64,000 nt of DNA from Histomonas meleagridis (taxonomy: Eukaryota; Parabasalia; Tritrichomonadida; Dientamoebidae), in assembly GCA_020186115.1 (NCBI GenBank), contig WSYJ01000025.1, positions 310,001 to 374,000 of the forward strand. Reading direction: 5' to 3'. The notes below the pieces were generated by a model. It worked only from the letters and a program-made list of their open reading frames with translations, was not told the origin of the DNA and searched no databases. The position numbers and the translations under genes were made by a program. Positions 46,785 through 55,884 of the stretch are shown here, in pieces (the stretch's first letter is position 1; every line of letters starts with the position of its first letter).

Positions 46785-47792
46785 TTATTTTTGTTGAACT
46801 CCACACTTTTGGAACAAGAAATCTGTGAATGATTGAATTCTATTGTATTGATGAATATAACTTGGCACCGTATTCGCCTCTGTTATAGCTTGTCCGTATT
46901 CATTAAATTTCACCTTTTTTTCAATTGCGCACCATTGAACAGTGAAAAATCCATCGTCACATCCAGTGAACGAATATTTAATACCGGCATTTCTTACGTC
47001 CTGATTCCAAACCAAATAATTAAGAATAGCTTGATCTTCACTCGCCTTATAACATGTGCTCCATTCCTTTTGTGAAATCATTAGTTTCAAAAGTGCCACG
47101 TACGATAGATAACCGCCGCTGATGGAACCGCTGCAAATGATGAAGTTGTTTAAGCGCTTTTTAAGTCCTTCTTCACCATAGCATGAATATATCCATGCAT
47201 AGTTCCAACCACAACTCCTGACTTGATGTGGCTCAACAACAAATTTAAGAGAATCATGAGGAACATGCTCCGAAAAAGGATCGCCTTGGAAAAACACATC
47301 AAATGAATCTGTATGTAAGACTCGATCAATGGTTCCTGAATTCTTAAGAAGCCAGTTAAGTTCATACTCATAACGAAGCATATGTGGAACATATTCTCTC
47401 TTATTGGGTTCATCACAATTTGGTATTAATTCAACATTCATTAACTTGAAAAAGTTGAGCGCTGTTTGATCTGATGTAATGCTAGAACCTCCAAATAAAA
47501 TAATACGAGCTTTACATCCTGTGGAACGTAGTGATTTTATGCAAAGTTGTAGTCCAGGTGCAAAATGAGAACCAAAGAGAAGAACAACATCTCGAGCTGT
47601 GCTTCCAATACCCGAAGATCTATTCATGTTACAGAGGTAACTTGATGGAATTGGCTGAGTTGGTAATTCAGTGGAAATTTCCTTAATATATTCAAATTTG
47701 TAGCATCCCCTAACTAAGAGAATGCTAAAGAATACTACTGCAAAATAGATTAGCCAAGGATAGTAAACATCTTTTTTGCTAGCTACTCTCAT
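46785..47792 (-). CDS. Type II membrane glycosyltransferase-like protein
   Basis: 335 residues. A short cytoplasmic N-terminus (MRVASKKDVYYP) precedes a single membrane anchor at about 13-28, the topology of Golgi enzymes. The lumenal part has strands typical of a GT-A fold (DVVLLFGSHFAPGLQLCIKS) and a metal-binding DxxD motif in TDSFDVFFQGDPF (about 161-173). Paired cysteines (SCGWNYAWIYSCYG) precede a SEDQAILNYLVW segment like the DQ(A)xxN of GT families. Donor and acceptor cannot be inferred. An AACGG site at 47860 lies upstream. The 3' side is AT-rich and converges on the DDX42-like gene, with 290 bp between stops in which I see only AT-rich sequence. Confidence 0.65.
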   Translation of the reverse strand: MRVASKKDVYYPWLIYFAVVFFSILLVRGCYKFEYIKEISTELPTQPIPSSYLCNMNRSSGIGSTARDVVLLFGSHFAPGLQLCIKSLRSTGCKARIILFGGSSITSDQTALNFFKLMNVELIPNCDEPNKREYVPHMLRYEYELNWLLKNSGTIDRVLHTDSFDVFFQGDPFSEHVPHDSLKFVVEPHQVRSCGWNYAWIYSCYGEEGLKKRLNNFIICSGSISGGYLSYVALLKLMISQKEWSTCYKASEDQAILNYLVWNQDVRNAGIKYSFTGCDDGFFTVQWCAIEKKVKFNEYGQAITEANTVPSYIHQYNRIQSFTDFLFQKCGVQQK

Positions 47793-48256
47793 TTGAATGT
47801 ATATTCACTATGTTTGTTCGAATTAATTACACTAAACGCATAACGTATTCTATTCTCTAAACGGTCATTTGAGATCAAGCAAAATAAAATTATCTTGTTA
47901 TTCTTATGATCATGCTCCTTAAAAAATATATGATGGACAATAATAATAGCAAAGGTATTTTTACAGCTTTATAATAAAAAACTTATATTACTAGATTTAA
48001 CACTTAATTTTAAATATGGTTTACGAACATAATTTTCATTTATTTATTTGATATTCAAAAATGAGATCTACAGCCAATTAGGTGTAAGATTATAAGCATT
48101 TGGAAATTCTTTGTCTTTTATTAATTTAATACATACATTAATGTTATATAATAATATGTAAACGTGTCAAATAATCTATATTTGCTAAATAACAAAAATG
48201 TTTGTATGAAATAAATAAATAAATAAAAAATTATTTTGTTCTTAAAATATGTTTAT
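47793..48256. other. AT-rich spacer
   Basis: It carries the promoter of the glycosyltransferase-like gene, with AAACGGTCA at 47859-47867, and a run of AAATAAATAAATAAA near 48210. Nothing else is recognised. Confidence 0.4.
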
Positions 48257-49372
48257 TTATATCTGACTTATAAATTTTTCTTCTTTGAAATCGTCTGCAA
48301 ATAGATCTTCTTCAATATTTGAATTATTAATCCCAACTGAAAATGTATCTATCTATTTCATTAATTTTATAATTATTTTCATCTGAAATATTCATTTCTT
48401 CTTCATTTTGTTTTCGTTTCTTATTTTGATATTTGATCATATAAATTATTTTATCATTTCAAATTTTATAAATATTACAATAACAATGAGGATTATAATG
48501 ATAATTAATGTATTATTATCATCAGTGTTTATTATTACATTTTCGATATAAGTAATAATAATGAAATTTGAATGATAAGTAAAATATTCTGGATGATATA
48601 TAATGCATCATTATTTTTAGATTTGGTGAAATTTCTACGAAAGTATATGATTTACCAGAACCCATAGAAGCTATCAGTTCTTTCTAAATTATTACAACAA
48701 GCAAATGTATAATTCATAATAGAAGTGACTGAATTAGGAATTGTAAATGTTTTACTTTTCCCATTCGTATAACTAATAATATGTGTAATTTCTTTAGAAT
48801 ATAAAACGCCATCATTTTCGTAATTCAAATATTCAATATTTTCATCTGAAACATTAATAAATTGAAGTTTTGTACATTCTAAAAATGAATTTCCAATTGA
48901 AGTAACAAAACTTGGTATATGAATATTCATAAGTTTTGTACATCCTCTGAATGCATCAGATCCAATACTTCGCCTGCATCTAAAGTTATTGTTTCAAGTC
49001 CTGTACATATATAAAATGCATTACCACCAATGCTATTACATCGAATTGTAATATTAATTAATGAAATACTTCATAAAATGCTCCATCTCCAATTCCACTC
49101 AATGTTTTCTCTGGAAATGGTACGTGTTCTAATTTTTAAGTGATGCAAATGCTCCATTATTTATAGTTTTAACAGTTTCACCAATTATTGCTGATGTTAA
49201 TAAAATCTGAATGCATTATTTTCAAGCTCTCCTACATTAATAATTACAACATGTTTTGCAACATTTTTATAATCATTTGAAAAATCATCTGAAATATATT
49301 GTGAGATTTTTTGTATCTGTATCCTATGCTTGTTTTGTGTTAACAAAAAATATAATCAATAAAATTTGGAGA
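48257..49372 (-). pseudogene. Decayed BspA-like surface-protein gene
   Basis: Read on the minus strand, all parts of a BspA-like gene are present in order but in different frames. There is a start region (MSPNFIDYIF near 49372), the family-like entry segment (ISDDFSNDYKNVAKHVVIIN), and LRR_5 repeats (NSIGGNAFYICTGLETITLD, then IPSFVTSIGNSFLECTKLQF in the intact stretch 48930-48652). A membrane segment (LIIIIILIVIVIFI near 48500) and the tail NIEEDLFADDFKEEKFISQI with a stop at 48257 follow. Several stops and frameshifts interrupt it. It is shorter than the intact copy at 14.8-17.4 kb and lacks the S/T/N hexapeptide stalk. Confidence 0.75.
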
Positions 49373-49502
49373 CATTTGATTTTTTGATGAATGCTTTTCT
49401 GATCAAAATATGTTTTGTAGAAGAAAGTAAACAAAAACATAAATACAAATAAATTTATGTTTGCATTTTATTCTTGTTCATCTATAATAATTTATCATTT
49501 CT

Positions 49503-49718
49503 TCAGGAAATACATATGATACAGCTCTTAACATTGGGTTTCGTCACAATCAGCCTTGAATTCTCGGTGAAGTCCTTCAGGACATTGTCGGAGAAACTCA
49601 TTCCGACTTCGCATGTTGCCTGGAACTTGTCGATTTCCTCGTTCCATATGGCCACTAAGTAACATCTGATCAGACCTGTGCGTTTCCCTTTGCTGTAAGT
49701 ACCAGCTTCCGTTTTGTT
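49503..49718 (-). pseudogene. Fragment of an ATP-dependent DNA ligase (OB-fold part)
   Basis: A 70-residue minus-strand frame reads SKGKRTGLIRCYLVAIWNEE, IDKFQATCEVGMSFSDNVLK and DFTENSRLIVTKPNVKSC before a stop. The pattern GKGKRTG, a strand of hydrophobics, (D/N)EE...FQ..C..G..FSD..L matches the OB-fold domain of eukaryotic DNA ligase I. The upstream nucleotidyltransferase domain and the C-terminal end are absent. The base composition is richer in G and C than the surrounding spacer. Loss of one frame just before the SKGKRTG segment (NGSWYLQ in the alternative frame) also suggests decay. Confidence 0.6.
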
Positions 49719-49925
49719 TTAATGGTGTGTTTCTAAATCCCTATTGCAATAAAGTGTGGATATCATATTTTCTTATTGTTTTTGTTAAAATTTATGTGCA
49801 GCTTTTATACATTTGTAAAATTATTTTTTTGCTTTTAGAGGAAGTTGTTTGTGGGATTGGAAAAATATGTAGTCGTAGTACTACAAATAATGAGAATATG
49901 TTAAATTTCTTTTCAAAGGAATTGT

Positions 49926-50258
49926 TTATTCTTTCTTTTCCGTTTGGAGACCCTTGAATGATGGAACATCGACGTATGATGCTGTCGTAATCATTTTGCC
50001 ATCATCATCAACCTTGCGCTCATAAAGAACACGAACACGTGCTGGTGGGTTTGCTCTGCTTCTGTACCAAACGCGGCTGTTGAGTTCTTGATCAATTTTA
50101 ACTTCTTTAGTGCCCATAAGGGTTTGTCCTACCCTGACGATTTCTTTGATAGCTTTTTGGGCCTTTAATTTACGACGTGAATCGTACACAAGCTTTTGGA
50201 TGTGTACTGTAGTTTCAATCTTCTTTGGTTCTTGTTGCTTTGTGTGGAAAAGAGGCAT
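49926..50258 (-). CDS. RPL31: Large-subunit ribosomal protein eL31
   Basis: 110 residues from ATG at 50258. The family pattern is clear: a basic middle (RRKLKAQKAIKEIVRVGQTL), MGTKEVKIDQELNSRVWYRS (compare [20 protein letters not shown]), RANPPARVRVLYER and a C-terminal TTASYVDVPSFKGLQT. eL31 lies at the exit-tunnel rim of the large subunit. The frame is open seven codons upstream from a non-ATG codon only, so the internal Met is the start. CCTTTCTTCATA immediately before the ATG resembles the CCTTT (M5) element. An AAACGG site lies 23 nt upstream of the ATG. Confidence 0.93.
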   Translation of the reverse strand: MPLFHTKQQEPKKIETTVHIQKLVYDSRRKLKAQKAIKEIVRVGQTLMGTKEVKIDQELNSRVWYRSRANPPARVRVLYERKVDDDGKMITTASYVDVPSFKGLQTEKKE

Positions 50259-50581
50259 TATGAAGAAAGGTAGGACCAAACCGTTTTTTTCAAAGGGGTT
50301 TGTTTAGAATCACAAGCTACACTTTTCAGATATAGCATTTAAATGCTGCAAAAGCTTAACTTCATTGGTAGCTTTTGGTTTAAGGTCAACACACTAAGCA
50401 CAACATCAAATTCGAATTATGGATGAGTTCATTATTTAAAATTTAAAAAAAAAATATGACCCAATATAATACCCAAAATTTATCTTTGATCTTCTCAAGT
50501 TTTTGGTTTATATAAAAAATAAATTAAATAACAAAATTGCTTTACTTACTTTAGTAAAAAATATCAAAAGAAAAAAATTCA

Positions 50582-50653
50582 GGGGCGATTCGGGAATCGA
50601 ACCCGAGACCTCTCGCACCCAAAGCGAGAATCATTCCACTAGACCAATCACCC
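50582..50653 (-). tRNA. tRNA-Pro (TGG)
   Basis: A 72-nt cloverleaf on the minus strand. Acceptor stem GGGTGAT/ATCGCCC, anticodon stem CTCGC/GCGAG, loop TTTGGGT with anticodon TGG, T-arm TCGGG-TTCGATT-CCCGA. A-box TGGTCTAGTGG and B-box GGTTCGATTCC are canonical. No intron and no encoded CCA. Confidence 0.95.
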
Positions 50654-50855
50654 TCTGCAAATTTCAAAATAAAAAATAATAATAATATTTTTATTAGAAA
50701 TTGATTTCAAAATCGATTCTCTGTTTCAATAAATTCCATTACTCTTCTAAAAAATGTTTGAAAGTTTTCAAAGAAATCATTTTATCCAACATTTTTGTAT
50801 ATCCATTAAATAAACAAATCTTTATTGAAATGACCATATAAACACACAAATCCAA

Positions 50856-51188
50856 ATGATAAGAATTTTAAACGTTATCCTTTTTAGTGGCCAAGTTGCG
50901 ATGACATATATGACAGCTGTAGAATTCAAAAAATTCCTATCCGAAATTCATCAAGAATATAAAGATGTTTCGGCTTCCAAGAATTTACTCGAAATTGCAT
51001 GTCAACAACTATTAAATTATATAAATTACCAATCATCTCAGATCCATTCACTTAATGACAACATTTCAAAATTGTTACAGAATGAGAACACAGAAATATA
51101 TTATCAAAAAGAAAAAAAAATTGAAGGAAAAAATTTAAAAGAACAAATTTTTGAAAAAACGATTGAAGAAATTCTAAAAAAGAAATAA
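50856..51188 (+). CDS. Small unrecognised coiled-coil protein (110 aa)
   Basis: I do not recognise this protein. It starts MIRILNVILFSGQVAMTYMT, is helical (FKKFLSEIHQEYKDVSASKN) and ends in a lysine/glutamate-rich coiled coil. The N-terminal 18 residues could be a weak signal sequence; alternatively translation starts at Met16 or Met19. No neighbour suggests a role. The composition is protein-like, but the reality of the gene is uncertain. Confidence 0.4.
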   Translation: MIRILNVILFSGQVAMTYMTAVEFKKFLSEIHQEYKDVSASKNLLEIACQQLLNYINYQSSQIHSLNDNISKLLQNENTEIYYQKEKKIEGKNLKEQIFEKTIEEILKKK

Positions 51189-52039
51189 AAGATACAGATC
51201 TAAAGCTACGAATATGGTCATTATGCAAAGCCTTTAAAGGATTAAACAAATAAAAATAATTTTTTCACTAAAAGCGTCTTTAATTGGTTAAAATTGATTT
51301 TTCAAAGTTTTTACAATTTCGCAAAGTCAGATTTCAAAAATAAGTACATTGTACGTTCGGATGTAATTATGAATCGAACAATATGAAAATATTGTGATTT
51401 TTTTGCACCGTTTTTGATGCAAAAAACTTCCAATCTAGCAGCACTTTATGTATATAGATGTAAAATTGCCCTAATATATTATTGTTTTTAACACTGGAAT
51501 TTGGAAAATCAGCCAATTATTGGGATTGGGATTGGCACAAGCAGCTCTTTAGTTACATCCATGCAAAATAACAAATGTTTTTATTTTCATCAAATGTTGT
51601 TTTAACAAAGATGAAGATAAAGAATTTATAGGTATTTTTATAGAAATCGATCCGCAATACGATTTTTGATGAGGCGTGCGGATCATGAACTGAATTATGA
51701 TGAGCTTTCAGGAAGATTTCAAAAATTAATAATTTAAAAATGATCAAGGAATTCCTGTCCAAGGATCAATCTCAGGTAATGCTTCAAGATCAGTCGATAT
51801 GAGAAATTATAAAAAATAGACTAGATGAAGAAACAAAAAAAAAAAATCTCGATATAAAGAGTTCAAGAAGCATCAAAAACAGAGTGTATATTAATAATAA
51901 ATTTATGATATAAAATTTCGAAAAGAAAATGATCACCAGAAATCATAAAAGCGATTTTTCTTGCACAATCTTTGAGATCATTAGCTTTGATGTGAATTTT
52001 TGTATAAAATATTTAAGCTTATTAATGACACATGGCCTT

Positions 52040-52040
<1 letters not shown>
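51189..52040. other. Gene-free AT-rich region
   Basis: About 850 bp without an intact frame on either strand. Short plus-strand pieces near 51660-51790 (RADHELNYDELSGRF and DQGIPVQGSISGNASRS) look faintly protein-like but are interrupted and unrecognised, possibly an old relic. Confidence 0.35.
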
Positions 52041-52086
<46 letters not shown>

Positions 52087-52098
52087 AAAAAAAAAAAA
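52041..52098 (+). repeat. (GA)n microsatellite followed by poly-A
   Basis: About nineteen GA dinucleotides (52041-52079) are followed directly by a run of 18 A residues (52081-52098). The tract begins 142 nt before the CDC123-family inferred Inr-to-ATG region ends at 52240. Confidence 0.95.
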
Positions 52099-52209
52099 TG
52101 GAATTCATGCGCACTCAATGAGAAAAAAAATTCAGTTTTATTTACATGGTGATGTGAAACTTGAATTCGTAATCGTTTATGCAACAGAAAAAGTCGACGT
52201 TTGAATAAA

Positions 52210-52228
52210 AACGGTTTTATATCATTTT
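52210..52228 (+). promoter_or_regulatory. AACGG site and Inr of the CDC123-family gene
   Basis: AACGG at 52210-52214 is followed 8 nt later by TCATTTT at 52222-52228, a good TCAYWYT Inr 16 nt before the ATG at 52240. It is the clearest pairing of both elements in this window. Confidence 0.5.
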
Positions 52229-52239
52229 TTCTGAAAAAG

Positions 52240-53274
52240 ATGCAAGGAACTGTTGCTTTTCTCCCTGCAGAAGATGGAGAACTCCATGGAACACCTGAAC
52301 AAAAGCGAGAGCAAGTAGAAAAATTATTAGATTTTGGCATGCATCTTTATTATGATCAAATCAAGACTGAAATGTTTCCAACTTGCTTTATCTCTGTTTC
52401 AAAAGAGCAAGCTGCTGCATGGAGGTGTTTTAACATTGACAAAGAAATGACACCAGAACAACAATCTGCATTTAATTCATTGAAAAGTGAACTTGAACAA
52501 GCCATCAATAAAATCAAATCCACGCATAAAGTCAAGCGAGTTTTCGTTAAGCTTTCCAGTCGTAGTGCCAAAGATGCAGTTTCACGAATGGAAAAAAGAT
52601 TTCTTCCATATCTTCAAGCTGAATTTAACAAAGTTAACATAAAAGATGATAATCAAAAGATGATAGCCCTTCGTAACTCATTTATCAAAGCCTCTGGCGT
52701 TCATAATTCTGATGAAGCATTTGAAATGATGAAATGGAGCTCTAGAATTGTTTCTGACCTCAAGATTTTCCTTGACGCAAGCGGGGATGGTGATTGGTTT
52801 GACATCAAACTCGTCGTCCGTGCGTTCAACGAGGACCTCGAGTGCTCTCAAGAGTACAGAGGTTTTGTGTACAACCGAAAACTGACGGCGGTTTCCCACT
52901 ACCAGACAGAGTGCTATTTCCCAGAAATTGCTGCACACAAAGACGAGATAGGGCAAACATTCCAAAAGTATTTCAATGACGTTTTATTACCGATTCTTCC
53001 TGAAAGAGCAAAGCAAAGCTGCATTATTGATTTTGCATTGATTAAAGGAAAATGTTTCGTCGTGGAACTAAACCCTTATGGCGTATCAACAGGAAGCGCT
53101 TTGTTCGATTGGACAAAGGATAGAGAAATTTTAGAAGGATCAAAGCCATTCGAAATTAGAGTGGTCGAAAAGGTTGTAGATCACTTGGATGCACACTTCG
53201 CTCCCTGGGAAAGAATAATCGCAAAGGCAACAGAAAAGAAAAAAGGATTTTTCTCGAAGCTATTTAATAAATAA
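52240..53274 (+). CDS. CDC123: CDC123/D123-family ATP-grasp protein
   Basis: 344 residues from ATG at 52240. CDC123 landmarks are RVFVKLSSRSAKDA (about 100-113, with the ATP-binding lysine area, compare PKFSWSAPKDA-type segments), EYRGFVYNRKLTAVSHYQTE (compare ECRCFV...ISQRDY) and SCIIDFALIKGKCFVVELNP followed by YGVSTGSALFDW (compare the DFNPFG...LFTW motif). CDC123 is an ATP-grasp chaperone for assembly of translation initiation factor eIF2. The copy is diverged, and some protist D123-like proteins may do other work. The frame is open 13 codons upstream only from a non-ATG codon. A G/C-rich stretch of codons lies at about 52785-52925. The stop is followed by TAAATAAA. Confidence 0.7.
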   Translation: MQGTVAFLPAEDGELHGTPEQKREQVEKLLDFGMHLYYDQIKTEMFPTCFISVSKEQAAAWRCFNIDKEMTPEQQSAFNSLKSELEQAINKIKSTHKVKRVFVKLSSRSAKDAVSRMEKRFLPYLQAEFNKVNIKDDNQKMIALRNSFIKASGVHNSDEAFEMMKWSSRIVSDLKIFLDASGDGDWFDIKLVVRAFNEDLECSQEYRGFVYNRKLTAVSHYQTECYFPEIAAHKDEIGQTFQKYFNDVLLPILPERAKQSCIIDFALIKGKCFVVELNPYGVSTGSALFDWTKDREILEGSKPFEIRVVEKVVDHLDAHFAPWERIIAKATEKKKGFFSKLFNK

Positions 53275-53375
53275 AATACAACTAAGTTGACGATAAGGAA
53301 TTTTCAGTGAAATATGATTTTTTCTATATTGAAATTTATATCGGCAATTGCCTTTGAAAAAAAAAATCAAAAAAA

Positions 53376-53457
53376 CGACACGAACCAGATTCGAACTGAT
53401 GAGGGATAAACCCATGGGGACTCAAATCCCACGCCTTAACCACTCGGCCATCGTGCC
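53376..53457 (-). tRNA. tRNA-Ser (TGA)
   Basis: An 82-nt class II tRNA on the minus strand. Acceptor GGCACGA/TCGTGTC, A-box TGGCCGAGTGG, anticodon loop TTTGAGT with anticodon TGA, long variable arm GGGTTTATCCC, T-arm ATCAG-TTCGAAT-CTGGT. The anticodon stem has an A-C mismatch next to the loop, and the B-box AGTTCGAATCT deviates slightly from consensus. Confidence 0.88.
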
Positions 53458-53538
53458 TCTGAACTCATTTTGCTAAGTCAATAGGATAATCAATGATTCC
53501 AAATAAAGTTCATATAAAGTTCATCAAATAACGTACAA

Positions 53539-55014
53539 ATGAGGAAAACAAAAACACAGAGGAGCAAAAGAAATACAGAAACTACTAAGCAAACAACTCA
53601 GAACACATCTCTTTTTGAAATTCTTAATCAAGCGCTTTTTGAGTTCGCACATTCTGAAAATCTTCAATCATCCTTTGTTCAATTGGTTGATCAATTGATT
53701 GCAAATAAAAAATCTAATCCTTCTGCAATCGATCCAGTGTTATTTATATTTTCTTCTAGTACTACTTCATCATCTGATATTTTTCCACAATATATCAATC
53801 ACCTTAAATCGCATTATATTAGAAGTATTTCTCAAAGTATTTGTAACAATGTTTCTGATTTTTGGTTATTCCATTCATTAATATCGAAGAACATTTTACA
53901 TAATCCCTCCATATTTGATTTTCTTTTCTCGATTGCGCAAGCATTTTCTGAAAAAGAACAACAAATTCTTTCAACTCTTTTCATGAACCAAGCATTTCCA
54001 TTATATCGTAAATATTTAAATGATCGTTCACTCATACCCAACTTAGTAAAACTTATTTATTCATATACAGAATCGGATGAATCTTCACGTGACATTCGTT
54101 TACCCAAAATTCTTGAATGTTGTGATGATGAAGAACTTAAATATGTCATATTATCATATTCCGTCATTCAAGAAAAAATTTTTACCACGAAATTATGCGA
54201 TTTGTATTCGGGATATGTTAAACATGGGATCGAAATCGAAGATTATCAACCATATTCGATTCATATTCTTCGATATCTCATACCAATTAGTCCTGATATC
54301 ATTTCCTCGTATATGGACAAAATCAATTCATTAATTGAAGATGATCGAACTACACTTCAAGTTGCCTTAATACAACTTTTAGTTGATATAAATGAAGAAA
54401 CATTAATTACCAAAATCATTGATCATACAAAAAGCATTGACGTAATGTCATTAGCACTTCATATGATATCAGAATTAGGTACAATTTCATCAAACTTACT
54501 CATTGATTTATTTAAAAGAATCGGAAGTAAAAACATCGAAAATGTTTGTACTGAAAGATGCACAATTGAATCTGTTGTAGGGCAAATACAACTTGGAAAG
54601 TTAACAAGCACTTGGAATAGCGCTGCGATTAATGAGGCTTTGATTTCGCATATAAAATCAATTCCACTCGAAAATTGGGACGTAGAATTTGAGCTTTGTA
54701 AATTGTTATTAAAACAACCAATGGACTCAAATTCAGCTCAAACGTGGAAAAGATTATTCGCGCAATTATTGCCGCAATTTGAGGAATTAATGAGAGATGA
54801 GGATAAGGCTGAGATCGTGTTCGATTTGATTGGCTTTTATTTGTCAATAACTTCGGATTTGGATTTCTTCGAGAATTTACAAAGCTCTTTGGAAAGAGTG
54901 GTGACTGTTGCGAAGGAAAAATGCAAAGCTGCTTGTACTAAGTTCTTGAATGAAATTACAGAAATAGGTCCAAAGTTTAAAAAATCTGTTACTAAAATGA
55001 ATTTACTTCAATAA
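53539..55014 (+). CDS. Unrecognised helical-repeat protein (491 aa)
   Basis: I do not recognise the family. The N-terminus is basic and polar (MRKTKTQRSKRNTETTKQTT); the rest is regularly helical with HEAT/armadillo-like spacing (QYINHLKSHYIRSISQSI, QVALIQLLVDINEETLITKI). There is no signal peptide, membrane segment or enzymatic motif. The basic leader could be a nuclear-targeting or nucleic-acid-binding segment. A TTCATCAAATAACGTAC sequence precedes the ATG, and no strict Inr is visible. The gene starts 81 bp after tRNA-Ser and is convergent with nothing nearby. Confidence 0.6.
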   Translation: MRKTKTQRSKRNTETTKQTTQNTSLFEILNQALFEFAHSENLQSSFVQLVDQLIANKKSNPSAIDPVLFIFSSSTTSSSDIFPQYINHLKSHYIRSISQSICNNVSDFWLFHSLISKNILHNPSIFDFLFSIAQAFSEKEQQILSTLFMNQAFPLYRKYLNDRSLIPNLVKLIYSYTESDESSRDIRLPKILECCDDEELKYVILSYSVIQEKIFTTKLCDLYSGYVKHGIEIEDYQPYSIHILRYLIPISPDIISSYMDKINSLIEDDRTTLQVALIQLLVDINEETLITKIIDHTKSIDVMSLALHMISELGTISSNLLIDLFKRIGSKNIENVCTERCTIESVVGQIQLGKLTSTWNSAAINEALISHIKSIPLENWDVEFELCKLLLKQPMDSNSAQTWKRLFAQLLPQFEELMRDEDKAEIVFDLIGFYLSITSDLDFFENLQSSLERVVTVAKEKCKAACTKFLNEITEIGPKFKKSVTKMNLLQ

Positions 55015-55219
55015 ATAATAATATAAATTTGCGATCTATACTTTTTATAATTTAATTTTAAATTTTATGTTAACAAGTTGACATTGTTAAGTTTGTCGTG
55101 CTTGAGGATTTAAGGAATTTCGCGTCACAGTACGTATTATTGACATTGTATTTCGACTCAAGAACAAATATTTTTTTTATATGACTGATAATGATTATAT
55201 GCACTCTATAGACTTCCAT
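55015..55219. other. AT-rich 3' spacer
   Basis: Nothing recognisable beyond UAAA-type elements after the stop. Confidence 0.35.
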
Positions 55220-55820
55220 TAAACTTTAAAAGTAAAAAATTCTATAAACATCTTAGGAATATTAAATAATTTTTTGGTGTCATTAAATGAAATAATATGC
55301 TGTGCTGCATTTTTCATGTTTTTTTCACCAAATTTATCAGCTAATTTTAAATAAAACAAAAAAATATTTTTAGCATCAGTATCAATATTCTATTTTTCAA
55401 GAAGTAATTTAACGATTTCTGTACGACCATATAAAGATGCTTTTATAAGTGCTGAATCAAAAAATTTAAATAATTTCTAAATATTATTTTGAAATATCAG
55501 ATAATTAATATAAATTACTTCAGCATTAATATCAATTCCTTCTTTTTCAAGAAGTAATTTAAATATTTCAATATAACCATTAAAGGATGCTACAATCCTC
55601 TCCAATAAAAGGTTTTTTCATGTTGATACAATCCTCAGCAGAAATATAAAACACATCATGAATGAAATTACCAAACATTGTAATAATTTGTATAAAAATA
55701 TTTTTAGGATTCCAGATATTGTGATATTTCCATAAAATAACATCTGAGTGGCCAACACATCTAAATGCAGAAAAAAAGAAATGTTTTGATAATAATAACG
55801 TTAAAAATGCATTCAAAAAA
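55220..55820 (-). pseudogene. Decayed ankyrin-repeat gene fragments
   Basis: The minus strand contains ankyrin-repeat pieces in shifting frames: ASFNGYIEIFKLLLEKEGID followed by INAE, then a FQNNI-type linker, ALIKASLYGRTEIVKLLLEK and a stop. A family-like 3' end (NIDTDAKNIFLFYLKLADKF) follows. A further stretch at 55816-55580 (NPKNIFIQIITMFGNFIHDV) appears to be the preceding unit. Stops and frameshifts show that it is dead. Confidence 0.65.
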
Positions 55821-55824
55821 TATT

Positions 55825-55830
55825 TAACGG
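55825..55830 (+). promoter_or_regulatory. Myb-type TAACGG site before RPT5
   Basis: TAACGGTTT lies 55 nt before the RPT5 ATG at 55885, on the sense strand. Confidence 0.3.
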
Positions 55831-55884
55831 TTTCTTTAATTGGCCAACTATAAATGAAACAAAGTTAGTCAATTCCATATTTTC

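Noticed and set aside
49474-49662. Plus-strand frame of 62 codons at the DNA ligase fragment
   Set aside because: The minus strand of the same bases gives a clear ligase-like pattern, so the plus frame is a shadow.
51553-51762. Minus-strand 69-codon frame in the gene-free region
   Set aside because: No protein pattern, no Inr and AT-spacer composition.
51929-52204. Plus-strand frame running through the GA repeat and poly-A
   Set aside because: The frame exists because (GA)n and poly-A contain no stops; it encodes alternating Arg-Glu and poly-Lys without any flanking domain.
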